Position numbers and translations under genes: made by a program
In this document: in pieces, positions 7,857-16,568 of the stretch
Layout of the letters: the number at the start of each line of letters is the position of its first letter
How positions within the stretch are numbered: position 1 is the stretch's first letter
Notes under the pieces: model-generated
Seen by the model: the letters and a program-made list of their open reading frames with translations, nothing else
Told to the model about the DNA's origin: nothing
Database searches by the model: none
Assembly: GCA_028284235.1 (NCBI GenBank)
Contig: JANQSC010000028.1
Coordinates: 1 to 64,000 of the forward strand
DNA from: Opitutaceae bacterium
Lineage (GTDB): Bacteria; Verrucomicrobiota; Verrucomicrobiia; Opitutales; Opitutaceae
Reading direction: 5' to 3'
Length of the DNA stretch: 64,000 bases

Positions 7857-8702
7857 ATGAATGACAAGGCTTTGGAGGGGAAAACGCGGGTCGCGCTTTT
7901 GGACAATGGTTCATTGAGTCCAAAGTCAATTTTGCAGGGACGGACGCTCGCTCGTCGGTTTGGAGAGCGGGTCGGAATGCCGGTCGACTTGGTTTCGGTC
8001 GCCCACAGCGACCGCGTTCCAGCGGAGGAGCTGGAAGGGGAGCGGGCGTGGACTTGGGCGAGCTATTTGCAAGCGGCCGGCGAGCGGGGAATCGAGTCGA
8101 TCCAAGTCGTTCCGCTCTTTTTCGGGCCGTCCTTTGGACTGAGGAAGGCGCGGTCCGTTGCGGAGAAGTTCGAGGGACCAACTCGCGTGGAATGGGCGGA
8201 CTGCTTGGTGACGCAGTCGGACGCGGACGACTCGCTCGTCGACATTCTTGTTCAAGAAGTGATTCAAGCATTGGATACAAGTCGAGAAGCGCGTTCCCGA
8301 ACGCGTGTTTTATTGGTTGATCATGGCAGCCCGTTTGAAGAAGTGACGGCCTGTCGCGACTGGATTGGGGATCGCATGCGATCCCAATTGGGTTCGCGCG
8401 TGGAATCGGTTGTAGCGTGCTCGATGGAGCGGCGAGAGGGCGAGGCGTACGACTTCAATGAGCCGACATTGGAAGCCGCTCTAAACGAGGCGCGCGCGAG
8501 CGGCGTAAAGGACCTGTTGCTGAGTTACTTGTTTCTCTTTCCAGGGAGGCACGCAGGTCTTGGGGGTGACATCGACGTGATTTGCGCGCAGTCGCGATGG
8601 GAAGACTCCGAACGGATCGGGAAATGCGAATTGCTGGGGTCGAATCCCCAGCTGTTGGAAGTTCTGGATTCGCGCTTGCGGGCGATCGTCGCGGCGGGCT
8701 GA
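7857..8702 (+). CDS. CbiX/SirB-like chelatase-family protein
   Basis: The 281-residue product shows two related halves. The first carries LVSVAHSDRVPAEEL and IQVVPLFFGPSFGLR and the second VLLVDHGSPFEE and LLLSYLFLFPGRHAGLGGDI, like two tandem CbiX/SirB domains in which HG-S and a PLFL-G-H segment form the metal-chelation site. The family inserts cobalt, nickel or iron into sirohydrochlorin-type tetrapyrroles. The second half keeps the histidines (DHGS and PGRHAG); the first half lacks the second histidine (FFGPSFG), so the metal site probably lies in the second half. The ATG at 7857 follows AGGATA. Confidence 0.65.
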   Translation: MNDKALEGKTRVALLDNGSLSPKSILQGRTLARRFGERVGMPVDLVSVAHSDRVPAEELEGERAWTWASYLQAAGERGIESIQVVPLFFGPSFGLRKARSVAEKFEGPTRVEWADCLVTQSDADDSLVDILVQEVIQALDTSREARSRTRVLLVDHGSPFEEVTACRDWIGDRMRSQLGSRVESVVACSMERREGEAYDFNEPTLEAALNEARASGVKDLLLSYLFLFPGRHAGLGGDIDVICAQSRWEDSERIGKCELLGSNPQLLEVLDSRLRAIVAAG

Positions 8703-8756
8703 AATCGGTCGATTTCGGAGGTCGACGCGTTTAGGCTTCGAAACGTAAAAAACTGC

Positions 8757-8785
8757 TTGCCTTTGGATTCGAACGTAGCTGAATA
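8757..8785 (+). promoter_or_regulatory. Putative sigma-70 promoter of tRNA-Lys
   Basis: TTGCCT at 8757-8762 and TGAATA at 8780-8785 are separated by 17 bp and end 24 bp before the tRNA gene, a usual distance for a stable-RNA promoter. Confidence 0.5.
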
Positions 8786-8809
8786 GCGACCTTCTCAATT
8801 TCCGAGAGC

Positions 8810-8886
8810 GGGTCGATAGCTCAATCGGTAGAGCAGTTGCCTTTTAAGCAATTGGTTCTGGGTTCGAGTCCCAGTCGACCCACCAC
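8810..8886 (+). tRNA. tRNA-Lys (anticodon UUU)
   Basis: A full 77-nt cloverleaf including an encoded CCA can be drawn. The acceptor arms are GGGTCGA (8810-8816) and TCGACCC (8876-8882), the D stem is GCTC/GAGC, the anticodon stem GTTGC/GCAAT encloses the loop CTTTTAA with anticodon TTT, and the T arm CTGGG/CCCAG encloses TTCGAGT. The discriminator is A8883 and CCA is 8884-8886. The 3' part of the gene (8863-8883) is the left attachment repeat of the genomic island. Confidence 0.97.
8863..8883 (+). repeat. attL-like repeat inside the 3' end of tRNA-Lys
   Basis: These 21 bp of the T arm and 3' acceptor strand are repeated exactly at 31278-31298. Integration of an element into a tRNA 3' end leaves such a repeat at both ends while the gene is rebuilt at one side. 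Confidence 0.85.
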
Positions 8887-8894
8887 TTTGACGA

Positions 8895-8918
8895 AACCGC
8901 CACGGGGCGGTTTTTTTG
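8895..8918 (+). terminator. Rho-independent terminator of tRNA-Lys (left copy)
   Basis: A perfect 8-bp stem (AAACCGCC at 8895-8902 with GGCGGTTT at 8907-8914) ends in a T-run to 8918, nine bases after the tRNA CCA end. A diverged copy with the same layout follows the right attachment repeat at 31310-31331. Confidence 0.9.
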
Positions 8919-9363
8919 TGTAGGATTCGGATATGTCCGTTCGAATCAATAAAGGTGGTTGAAATTTCAAACTATGGCACGGTTTAACGAGTTTCAGCTT
9001 TCGGCAACGGTCTCTGGATTGGCTTCGAAAATAGTACGAGTGTTCTTCGCCCCGAAAACAGTATCGAGGTCGAGTTGGGCCAATCGCGGAAGTCTCTCAG
9101 ATTAAATCTTCACTGTTTCAGCCAGGTAGGTCGCTAGTTCGTTTACGGTTTTATAGTGTCTCATCGTTTTCTCGGCCATTGGACAACCGAAAACAATCCC
9201 GACGTGATTTAGGTCAGGCAGTTGTCAATCGAATATGGGCCCCCTTGCATTGGAACATCCTCTTTGGGATAGTTGGCTCAACTGTTGCTGAATCTCTGGG
9301 CGCTGGATTGTCTCTTTGAGTATTGGTAGTCACAAAGAAATTTCTGATCAAAAAGCTAGTTAG
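8919..9363. other. Non-coding left end of the island with a possible gene remnant
   Basis: No convincing full gene lies here. On the minus strand 9102-9224 is an open frame without an upstream start, whose last 25 codons (9102-9179, MAEKTMRHYKTVNELATYL...) look protein-like and end in TAA. It could be the decayed end of a gene lost during island formation. Nothing resembling a recombinase catalytic motif was seen on either strand. Confidence 0.3.
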
Positions 9364-9381
9364 TTTGACTGTCAAATTGAA
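9364..9381 (+). promoter_or_regulatory. Operator-like motif copy 1 (before the MBL hydrolase)
   Basis: TTTGACTGTCAAATTGAA; the first 13 bases form a perfect odd palindrome TTTGAC-T-GTCAAA. It is the most symmetric of five related copies in the island and lies 42 bp before the ATG at 9424. Confidence 0.6.
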
Positions 9382-9423
9382 GACAACTTGATGACCGTCG
9401 GGTCTGAGTGCAGTGCTTTTCAA

Positions 9424-10206
9424 ATGTCAGTATCAATTAGATTCTTAGGAACAGCGGCATTCGAAATACTAACTGCGAACGGCAAGCGCGTTTTGATAGA
9501 TCCGTATTTGGATGAGAATGAAGTAAGTCCAATTAAGGTGGATGACTTGGATCACCTTGATTTGCTGCTCGTGACGCATGCCGCATACGACCATCTAGGT
9601 GATGCGGAAAAGATCTTAAGAAAATTCCCCGATCTAAAATTGATATGCGGTGCAGATGTTCGAGGATATTTAATGCACCGGGGTATTGATGGGGATCGAT
9701 TGCGAGCTATTCCCTGGGGGATGATGATCGAAGAAGCTGGTGTAAAAGTCCGCCCAGTAGAATCGAGACACTGGTCATATATACAAACTGAAGATGGACG
9801 GTCTTTTTCCAGTATACCTCTCGGCTTTATAGTGTATGCGGATGACGAAACTGGAATCTACCATGCGGGTGATACTACCATATTTAGTGATCTAAAACTC
9901 ATAGGGGAACTGTACAAACCAAAGGTTGGATTGATTAATGTAGGTGTGCCCGAAGATCATAAGGGGGCAGCACACGGAGTTCCAGTTTATTTGACGGGGG
10001 AAATGGATGCTAAAGAAGGGGCAATGGCCTGCGAATGGCTGGGACTAGACTTTGCAATCCCTTGCCATCACGATAATCCGAAGCTCCCGGAAATTGTAAA
10101 GTTCAATGAGATACTATCTAAGAAGTTTGCAGCGGATCCGACGGCTCCGAAACCAGCAATTCTGTCGCCTGGTGAAACACTGACTTTGGAAGGCGCCAAT
10201 AAGTGA
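9424..10206 (+). CDS. MBL-fold metal-dependent hydrolase (UPF0173/UlaG-like)
   Basis: The 260-residue protein has the metallo-beta-lactamase fold landmarks of UlaG-type lactonases: IRFLGTAAFEI at the N-terminus, DPYLDENE, THAAYDHLGD, HAGDTT and CHHDNP near the C-terminus. In the classic HxHxDH motif the second histidine is Ala here (TH-AA-YDH), so one metal site may be changed. A relative, UlaG, opens L-ascorbate-6-phosphate lactone; a lactonase role in this sugar-acid cluster is plausible but unproven. The ATG at 9424 is chosen because MSVSIRFLG fits the family start; the frame is open upstream to a TTG at 9388. It overlaps the next gene by 4 nt. Confidence 0.75.
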   Translation: MSVSIRFLGTAAFEILTANGKRVLIDPYLDENEVSPIKVDDLDHLDLLLVTHAAYDHLGDAEKILRKFPDLKLICGADVRGYLMHRGIDGDRLRAIPWGMMIEEAGVKVRPVESRHWSYIQTEDGRSFSSIPLGFIVYADDETGIYHAGDTTIFSDLKLIGELYKPKVGLINVGVPEDHKGAAHGVPVYLTGEMDAKEGAMACEWLGLDFAIPCHHDNPKLPEIVKFNEILSKKFAADPTAPKPAILSPGETLTLEGANK

Positions 10207-11234
10207 AAGGGGCCCTAAGAGGTGCACTAGTAGGGTGCGGTTATGCTTCAGGCTTTCATTTGGAGGCTTGGGCGGGGGTTGGAGGCGCGGAGATTGTGGC
10301 GGTAACTAGTCTCAATCTAGCTGATGCCCAATTAAGAGCGGATGAATTTGGAATTGCGAATACGTACTCTTCGTTCCACAAAATGCTTGATGTTGAGAAA
10401 CTCGACTTTGTTGATATTGTGACGCCGCCCAATTCTCACTTGGAACTTATCAAGGCTGTAGCTGATCGAGGCATTGCAGTACTATGTCAAAAACCGATAG
10501 CTTCTTCAATGAAGGAGCTAGACGAAATGATCGAGTACTGCGAAAAATCAAATGTTCGATTTATGGTTAATGAGAATGGTCGGTTTCAGCCCTGGTTTCG
10601 TAAGATTAAAAGTCTGGTGGATGACAAGGCAATTGGCAATTTGTTCTACGCGAAAATCGAATCTCGAAGTCGTGCATCGCTTGCGGATGGCGGATTTTCA
10701 AGGTCCTTTTTTCATAAAATGCCACAGTTGATAACCTACGAGTTGGGGGTTCATTTTTTAGATACCTTCCGGTATTTGTTTGGGGAGGCGGAACATATTT
10801 ATTCTCAGATGGCACGAATAAGTGATACGATTGAAGGAGAGGACGTAGCGTTTGTTGCTATGAAGCAAGGTAAAATCATGTCGCTGATCGATATGTCCTG
10901 GGCTTCGCAACCTGTTTTTGACGAAAGTAAGAAGGTGAGCTGGTGCAATTGTCGTTTGGAAGGTGATCGCGGAACCATCATTCTTCATGAAGATGGAACA
11001 CTGATATTGAATACTGGGATCGATGAAGAAAAGTTCGTATTCGGAGGGAATTCGGAAATGCTCGGTTACCGTGGCGCGTTGGAGCACTTCGTTTATGGTC
11101 TGCGGTCCGGTTTTGTGTTCGAAACTGAAGGTGATCAGACGCGTAGAACATTGGAACTCGTGTTTGGGGCTTATGATTCAGCCAAAAACAATAGGTTGTA
11201 TCGTGTTGGTGAGGACAAAAATAGGCTAAATTGA
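10203..11234 (+). CDS. Gfo/Idh/MocA family oxidoreductase (first copy)
   Basis: The 343-residue protein has an N-terminal Rossmann domain (ALVGCGYASGFH, residues 8-19) and the family C-terminal domain. The catalytic EKP lysine motif appears as QKP (Gln96-Lys97-Pro98), and the G-x-H-x-x-D motif is GVHFLD (His184, Asp187). Members oxidise sugars, inositols or sugar acids with NAD(P). The GTG start at 10203 overlaps the stop of the MBL hydrolase by 4 nt, so the two are translationally coupled and probably act in sequence (oxidation to a lactone, then ring opening), which is inference. Confidence 0.82.
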   Translation: MKGALRGALVGCGYASGFHLEAWAGVGGAEIVAVTSLNLADAQLRADEFGIANTYSSFHKMLDVEKLDFVDIVTPPNSHLELIKAVADRGIAVLCQKPIASSMKELDEMIEYCEKSNVRFMVNENGRFQPWFRKIKSLVDDKAIGNLFYAKIESRSRASLADGGFSRSFFHKMPQLITYELGVHFLDTFRYLFGEAEHIYSQMARISDTIEGEDVAFVAMKQGKIMSLIDMSWASQPVFDESKKVSWCNCRLEGDRGTIILHEDGTLILNTGIDEEKFVFGGNSEMLGYRGALEHFVYGLRSGFVFETEGDQTRRTLELVFGAYDSAKNNRLYRVGEDKNRLN

Positions 11235-11266
11235 GTTACAATATAATAATTTTTTATAGAGGTAGT

Positions 11267-12241
11267 ATGAAAAATACAAATTATAAAAGTAAAAGGCAAT
11301 TTTTTAGTTCGAATATGGTCTTTAGGCGGATCATATTCTCAGTGCCTCTCTTATTTGGTTTGTTCGCATGGTGTAATCCAGTTTCTGATACGAATTTAGA
11401 AAAATCTATCGCGAACGTGGGAGCAAAGATCTATTCCGATCGCGACTATACAATAGCTTCGATTCCAGGTTTCCTGGAAGGTGGAGTGAGCTTGCTTAGT
11501 CGTAATGCGGATCGGGAAAAAGTCGGTGAAGGAACTCTTGGGTACGCTACTTTAAGCAGAGAATCGGATGTTTATGTCGCATTTTTATATCCGAGGCTTC
11601 CGCGTTCCTATTCTGCATTTAGGAGCACTGAATTGCGGATTCAAATTAAAGGGTATTTGGGGAAGGAACGGCATTATCATGTTTGGGAAGCCATGCTTCC
11701 TGTGGGGGTCCACACTTTTAGTGGAGTGAACTCCCAGGGTGCCTATGGCTTTATCGACAGTCCGTTTTTCCTTTTTGAAAAGGGGAAAAACGTTGAAAAT
11801 CAGCGAGAAGAGAATTGTCGCATTTCTAGGGGTTTCGGGAGAGGGTCTCTGTTTTATTTTGATAGAGACTATGTAATATCCACTATTCCCGATAAGCTGG
11901 TCGGGTTGTCTGTGGGTATGACACAGAACAATGACAAAATGCGCCCTGATTCACAAATCGAAGATCTGTATCGATTCTCGCTTGCGGAAAAAACAAAGGT
12001 ATATTTGGCTACTGATACGGGAGGTGTACCCTCGTGGCTAAGGAGTTATAAAATGCTCTCTGGCAATAAAAGGATCCGGGTGAATTATCCAGTGAATAAG
12101 GAGAAGCCTGCTCGCACGCAGTACTTTAGTTTGTTTAAGAAAAGAGCTTTCGAGGGAGAGAAAATAGAGTTTGGGTATCCGACAGATTCCTTAGGCTCGA
12201 GCAAGAACTTGTATATCGTATTTGTGATTCCGGTCGATTGA
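11267..12241 (+). CDS. Secreted protein with two tandem DRDYTI-type domains
   Basis: The 324-residue product starts with a basic N-terminus and a hydrophobic segment (IIFSVPLLFGLFAW), a likely signal peptide. The mature part holds two related units of about 140 residues. Each opens with a matching signature, YSDRDYTIASIPGFLEGG in the first and YFDRDYVISTIPDKLVGL in the second, followed by a strand of the form VYVAFLYPRLP or VYLATDTGGVPSWL. Such DRDYT...IP units occur in secreted polysaccharide-processing proteins of this phylum in my recollection; the role is unknown. The ATG at 11267 follows GAGGTAG and is preferred over the upstream extension. It is the last gene of the first forward unit. 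Confidence 0.6.
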   Translation: MKNTNYKSKRQFFSSNMVFRRIIFSVPLLFGLFAWCNPVSDTNLEKSIANVGAKIYSDRDYTIASIPGFLEGGVSLLSRNADREKVGEGTLGYATLSRESDVYVAFLYPRLPRSYSAFRSTELRIQIKGYLGKERHYHVWEAMLPVGVHTFSGVNSQGAYGFIDSPFFLFEKGKNVENQREENCRISRGFGRGSLFYFDRDYVISTIPDKLVGLSVGMTQNNDKMRPDSQIEDLYRFSLAEKTKVYLATDTGGVPSWLRSYKMLSGNKRIRVNYPVNKEKPARTQYFSLFKKRAFEGEKIEFGYPTDSLGSSKNLYIVFVIPVD

Positions 12242-12245
12242 TTGT

Positions 12246-13292
12246 TCATTTGCTGAGATCGGATGAGCCTATTTCCCTTAAGGTTTGTCCGTCTTTCCAG
12301 CCACCATTGATCATTAACAGCTGTGGATGTTCTGGCAGTCCAAACTCGTTTCTCATAAGGGCTCCCGCTAGTTGGTTGGTGGCGCATTCTCCGACTTGTT
12401 TGGCATTTTGCGCTATTCCCGCGCAATCTGGGTAGTTCTCTGCGTCTAGCAGCGCGAATCCAAAGTCGGATGGCTGTTGGAGGCCTACGTTCTCTAGGAT
12501 ATCGGCTCCCTTTAGTCGATCACCAAGTAGTGCATCTGGCTTGTGTTTCAGAAACCATGAGGAGAATGCGGCTTCGTCTAATTCTCCAATAAATTCCGGG
12601 ATCTGGTGCTTTTTGGGGATGCTATTTCTGTAGACTAGATAGGCGCTTTGCCACAATTTACGTGTTCGCTCATCATTGTCCGGTTTTAGGAAAAATCCAA
12701 TTCGTTTATAGCCGTAAGCCTGAAGTTTTCTCAATGCCAGTCCAGCACTGGCGTAGTGGTTGCAGCTGACTCGATGGGTTTCTGGTTTGTCAAAGCTGAA
12801 GCCAATGCTCACAGATGCGTATTTTGGCCAATCAAGTTCGAGCTGAGCATGTGGTACAAACCCTGGAGCTATAATTAATCCACGGATACCCCGATTGAAT
12901 AGGGTGCGGTTGATGTTTTGCTCGGTGGCTCCTTCGGCTGCCATCGAAAAGGTATCTAAGCGATAGCCAAGCTCCTCGGCCCTTTCATTGGCGCCTTGAT
13001 AGAACTCGCGAAATGTAGTGATTTTCCACCATTCATCGCGACTGGAAAAGGGTGTAAGGTATCCAATCGTCTCGCTCGCCTTCGTATTGCGTTGACACTG
13101 GAGGTAGCTCATCAGTCGAGCAACTTTTGGGTCTGGGGTATATCCACGCTTTTTAGCATGCTCCTGGACTCTTTTACAGGTTTCGGGAGATATTCGCGGA
13201 TCGTTTTTGAGGCTCATCGAAACGGTAGTTCTCGATACTCCGAGCTCTTGAGCGATTTGCCGCATATTCGGGCGTTTCGATTTTTTAGGCAT
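12246..13292 (-). CDS. LacI-family transcriptional regulator
   Basis: The 348-residue protein has a LacI helix-turn-helix at about residues 10-30 (MRQIAQELGVSRTTVSMSLKN) with the hinge-proximal YTPDPKVARLMSYL, then a periplasmic-binding-like effector domain (GLIIAPGF, VSIGFSF, IGFFLKPDNDERT, LLGDRLKGADIL). It should bind a sugar-related inducer and repress the island genes. It is divergent from the symporter gene across about 310 bp that contains operator copy 2, and converges with the preceding forward unit with 4 bp between them. Confidence 0.92.
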   Translation of the reverse strand: MPKKSKRPNMRQIAQELGVSRTTVSMSLKNDPRISPETCKRVQEHAKKRGYTPDPKVARLMSYLQCQRNTKASETIGYLTPFSSRDEWWKITTFREFYQGANERAEELGYRLDTFSMAAEGATEQNINRTLFNRGIRGLIIAPGFVPHAQLELDWPKYASVSIGFSFDKPETHRVSCNHYASAGLALRKLQAYGYKRIGFFLKPDNDERTRKLWQSAYLVYRNSIPKKHQIPEFIGELDEAAFSSWFLKHKPDALLGDRLKGADILENVGLQQPSDFGFALLDAENYPDCAGIAQNAKQVGECATNQLAGALMRNEFGLPEHPQLLMINGGWKDGQTLREIGSSDLSK

Positions 13293-13354
13293 GGGGGTTG
13301 GACAGTAAACTAGAATTATTGCTAAAGTTTCAGTGTAATTGGGCCTGAATGGTG

Positions 13355-13372
13355 TTTAACTGTCAAATTGAA
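13355..13372 (+). promoter_or_regulatory. Operator-like motif copy 2 (lacI-symporter divergent region)
   Basis: TTTAACTGTCAAATTGAA, placed 63 bp before the lacI start on one side and 230 bp before the symporter on the other. Read on the minus strand it contains a consensus -35 box TTGACA, so it could also overlap the lacI promoter and allow autoregulation. Confidence 0.6.
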
Positions 13373-13512
13373 AAGGAATTGCGAAGGCTTAGGGTAATCT
13401 ATCGATTGATCCATATCTGAAATGATGGTTCATTTTGTTTGGTCATGCATTCAATGACGGTTTTATTTTAAAAACAGTCAATCGTTTCTGTATTGCATAA
13501 CGCATTCGTGAT

Positions 13513-13540
13513 TTGAAAACAATATCTACAAATATACGAT
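13513..13540 (+). promoter_or_regulatory. Possible promoter of the symporter operon
   Basis: TTGAAA at 13513-13518 and TACGAT at 13535-13540 are separated by 16 bp, in an AT-rich stretch 62 bp before the symporter start. The rest of 13293-13601 holds operator copy 2 and a weaker look-alike, AAAACAGTCAATCG at 13471-13484; no gene is seen there. Confidence 0.3.
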
Positions 13541-13601
13541 AGGTTAACTCTAAATAAAGGCGAGGGAAATGAGGAATTGATGATAATTTATTTTTGAATG
13601 T

Positions 13602-15668
13602 ATGTTAGGATTAAGTATAATAGATCTGGCAGTGTTAATTGTCTATTTTGGGGTCGTATTAGCAATAGGGTATTGGGCGAGAAGCCGTATACATAATCAA
13701 GAAGATTTTTTTCTTGGAGGTAGGAGGTTTGGTAAGCTAATTCAGACGTTTGCAGCATTTGGGCAAGGTACTTCATCGGAAAGCGCTGTTGGTGTAACGA
13801 CTACTGTATACTCGAATGGTGCATCTGGGATATGGTCCAGTCTTCTGTATATATTTGCGGCTCCTGTGTATTGGATGACTTCCCCTTGGTATCGAAGACT
13901 GCGTCTTCTTACGTTGGGGGATTTCTTTTTTGAGCGATACCAGTCTCGACGAATGGCGATGACTTACTCAGTGTTTGCGGCAATTGGATCAATGGCAGTC
14001 GTTGCCATTGGGGTTGCGGCCATGAGTAAAACGGTTGTGGCTTTAACGCCAAAAAGCTTGGATGAATTGAGCTTTGAAGAGCGTGTGGAGCATGACTTGG
14101 GGCGCGAACTGCTCAACTTAGAGGCACTCGATTATGGTTCTTTGACTGCGGAGAATAAGTCTCGAATAGCGGAGTTGCAGAAAATTGATCCGAAAGTCGC
14201 TTTTTCGCATGTCAACGAAGTGGGCCTGGTCATATTTGTATCAATAATTGTAGTGCTCTATGGAATCATGGGGGGGTTGCATGCAGCATTTCTGACCGAC
14301 CTACTGCAAGGAGGGCTAATAATTATACTATCAGTTCTGCTGCTTCCCTTTGCAATGGTTAAGGTGAATGCGTTCTACGGAGGAGAGTCAGCTTGGACTG
14401 CTTTTGGAATTGTGAAAGAACAATTGCCGGAGGCCTCTTTGAAACTTTTTGGATCTGCCTATACGGTGGACTTTACTTGGTACTATATAGTAAGTCTATG
14501 CATTATGGTAACGTTGAATGTAGCGATCCAACCAAACCAGTTGGTTGCTATCGGTTCTGCTAAAGACGAATATTCGGCACGATTTGGGTTCGTGGCAGGA
14601 AACTTTATGAAAAGGGCAGTTACTGTACTTTGGGGGATTTTTGCACTCTTTGCGATCGTTCTTTACGAGGGGACACTTCGTAATCCGGACCTGGTGTGGG
14701 GCTATGCAACGTTGGATCTACTCGGCTCGCTCAATGTCGGTTTGGTTGGCTTGATGACTGCGTGTCTGTTGTCTGCATTGATGTCTACGGCCGACTGTCA
14801 TATGATTACCGCTTCGAGTTTGTTAACCAATAATGTTTACGGTGAATTGTTCCCGGGAAAAGAAGAGAAGCACTACCTAGTAGCTGGCCGAATATTCGGA
14901 TTACTCGTTATTTCTGGTGGAGCTTGGTTGGCGGTTTCTTTTAGCGATATTCTATCGATGTTGAAGTTCCTTTGGGGGTTTTTTAGCGTGTTTGCCCCGA
15001 GTTTCTGGTTGGGTATGGTTTGGCGGCGGGCAAGTGCCAGGGGAGCCTGGTGTTCCATAGGGGTTGGCGCGATGGTGTTCGTTCTTCTTCCGGCGATTCT
15101 GCCCTCAACGTTTTCCAGTTTGCGTTACAATGAGGATTTGCTCGTTGAAACGCCGGCTAGGGTGTTTGAGCGGAGTACGAGTGAATCTTCAGCTGAACAG
15201 CAACAGATACCTGGAAAATCAGTGTATTGGAGTGATGGAATTGGCTTCGATAAAGAGGGTGTTCTCCGAGGAAAGGGGATGTTCAATTTGGAGCTTTGGC
15301 TGATAAGTCGATTCGGCTTTGACTTGTCTAAAAACAGCTATGCGATCAACGAAACACTCAGGAATTGCGCCCGGATATTATTACCCTTTGGAGTTTTGTT
15401 GTCTATCAGTTTTTTCGGACGAAATAGGCTATCAAATGGCATGGAGCGGTTTTTTGCGAAAATGAGAGTGCCAGTTGTTGTAGATCGTGAAGAAGATCGT
15501 CACCTTCTCGAGCTTGCCTACGAAAGCGCCAATTCTAATCAACAAATTAAGCTTTTTCCGGAAAGTGAGTGGGAGTTTAAGCGTTGGAATAAAGAGGATG
15601 CGTGGGGATTCGTTGTCAGTTGCTTGGCCGTAGTTTGTATACTGGCGAGTTTACTCGTTATTCTGTAA
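13602..15668 (+). CDS. Sodium:solute symporter family (SSS) transporter
   Basis: The 688-residue integral membrane protein has the SSS plan: first helix VLIVYFGVVLAIGYWA, then NQEDFFLGGRRFGKLIQTFAAFGQGTSSES, typical of the substrate and sodium-binding region, and more than ten hydrophobic segments. A hydrophilic insert at about residues 145-200 (LDELSFEERVEHD...) and another at about 510-570 make it longer than typical family members. The SSS group imports sugars, inositols or acids with sodium. It heads a run of forward genes (isomerase, lactonase, dehydrogenase, fusion protein) and is the likely uptake step of the island pathway. Confidence 0.88.
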   Translation: MLGLSIIDLAVLIVYFGVVLAIGYWARSRIHNQEDFFLGGRRFGKLIQTFAAFGQGTSSESAVGVTTTVYSNGASGIWSSLLYIFAAPVYWMTSPWYRRLRLLTLGDFFFERYQSRRMAMTYSVFAAIGSMAVVAIGVAAMSKTVVALTPKSLDELSFEERVEHDLGRELLNLEALDYGSLTAENKSRIAELQKIDPKVAFSHVNEVGLVIFVSIIVVLYGIMGGLHAAFLTDLLQGGLIIILSVLLLPFAMVKVNAFYGGESAWTAFGIVKEQLPEASLKLFGSAYTVDFTWYYIVSLCIMVTLNVAIQPNQLVAIGSAKDEYSARFGFVAGNFMKRAVTVLWGIFALFAIVLYEGTLRNPDLVWGYATLDLLGSLNVGLVGLMTACLLSALMSTADCHMITASSLLTNNVYGELFPGKEEKHYLVAGRIFGLLVISGGAWLAVSFSDILSMLKFLWGFFSVFAPSFWLGMVWRRASARGAWCSIGVGAMVFVLLPAILPSTFSSLRYNEDLLVETPARVFERSTSESSAEQQQIPGKSVYWSDGIGFDKEGVLRGKGMFNLELWLISRFGFDLSKNSYAINETLRNCARILLPFGVLLSISFFGRNRLSNGMERFFAKMRVPVVVDREEDRHLLELAYESANSNQQIKLFPESEWEFKRWNKEDAWGFVVSCLAVVCILASLLVIL

Positions 15669-15689
15669 TTTAAATACTGATTGTTTTAT

Positions 15690-16565
15690 ATGAAATTGGG
15701 TGCAGCATGTTATGGATTCCGTGAACAGACTGTTTCGAATTATTTCGAGATCGTAGCAAGTCTTGGGCTTAGATATGTGGAGGTGCCTCTTTACTGGCAA
15801 GTGATTGAGGATCCAAAAAGGCAATTTAACTATAGGAAAACTGAGGGAATACAGGCTCTGCTTGACTGTGCCGAAAAAGCTAATGTAAAAATTGCAACAG
15901 GAGTTACAAATTGCGTTCTTGCACTGAATGCTACTCATAAAACTGGAACAGTAGATAAGAGCAACGTAGCATTTGGATTAGCTTGGGCAAAACGATCAAT
16001 TGATATTTGCGAACAGCTTGACGTGAAAATATTACGTGTTATGGAACCGAATGTCTGGCCGCACGAGCTAGATTTTGCTTCGGATTGGATGAAAGAATGC
16101 GGCAGGGTATTGGGTGAACTTGGCGAATACGCTGTCGACAAGGGGGTTGTGGTTGCGGTTGAGAATTACGGCCTTACATCAGCGCAAGTTGAAGAAATAC
16201 TGGTTGCGGCTAATAGTCAAAATGTTGGCACTTTGTATGATCCATGTAATTACTATCGCATTGGCGAAGATCCTTTAGAGGCGTTGAGACGATTGAGGGA
16301 GCGAATAGTTTATTGCCATTTAAAAGATGCAAAACGAAATAGCGGGGTCGATCCGAATCTATTATTTGAAGGTTCTAGATGGGCCCCTTCATTTGCAGTT
16401 GGAGAGGGGGAAATTGATTGGCAGCCAATTGTTTCTGAACTAACAGAATTCTTTTGCGGATATGTATGTATTGAATATGAGGATCACAAAGATGTGGTTC
16501 GTGGGATGAAGTCGAGTCTCGATTATTTCAAACGACAATCTAGTTGCACCGCATCAAGAGTTTAG
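15690..16565 (+). CDS. Sugar phosphate isomerase/epimerase-like TIM barrel
   Basis: The 291-residue protein belongs to the xylose isomerase-like/AP endonuclease 2 superfamily. Metal-site landmarks appear in order: VAVENYG (Glu ligand), LYDPCNYYRIG (Asp region), VYCHLKDAK (His ligand), GEGEIDWQPIV and CIEYED (Glu ligand). Family members isomerise or epimerise ketoses, dehydrate keto-inositols (IolE) or act on hydroxypyruvate. With neighbouring Gfo/Idh enzymes a 3-keto-sugar or keto-inositol substrate is plausible. The ATG at 15690 (MKLGAACYGFRE) is taken rather than the frame start at 15681. It follows the symporter by 21 bp. Confidence 0.82.
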   Translation: MKLGAACYGFREQTVSNYFEIVASLGLRYVEVPLYWQVIEDPKRQFNYRKTEGIQALLDCAEKANVKIATGVTNCVLALNATHKTGTVDKSNVAFGLAWAKRSIDICEQLDVKILRVMEPNVWPHELDFASDWMKECGRVLGELGEYAVDKGVVVAVENYGLTSAQVEEILVAANSQNVGTLYDPCNYYRIGEDPLEALRRLRERIVYCHLKDAKRNSGVDPNLLFEGSRWAPSFAVGEGEIDWQPIVSELTEFFCGYVCIEYEDHKDVVRGMKSSLDYFKRQSSCTASRV

Positions 16566-16568
16566 CAT

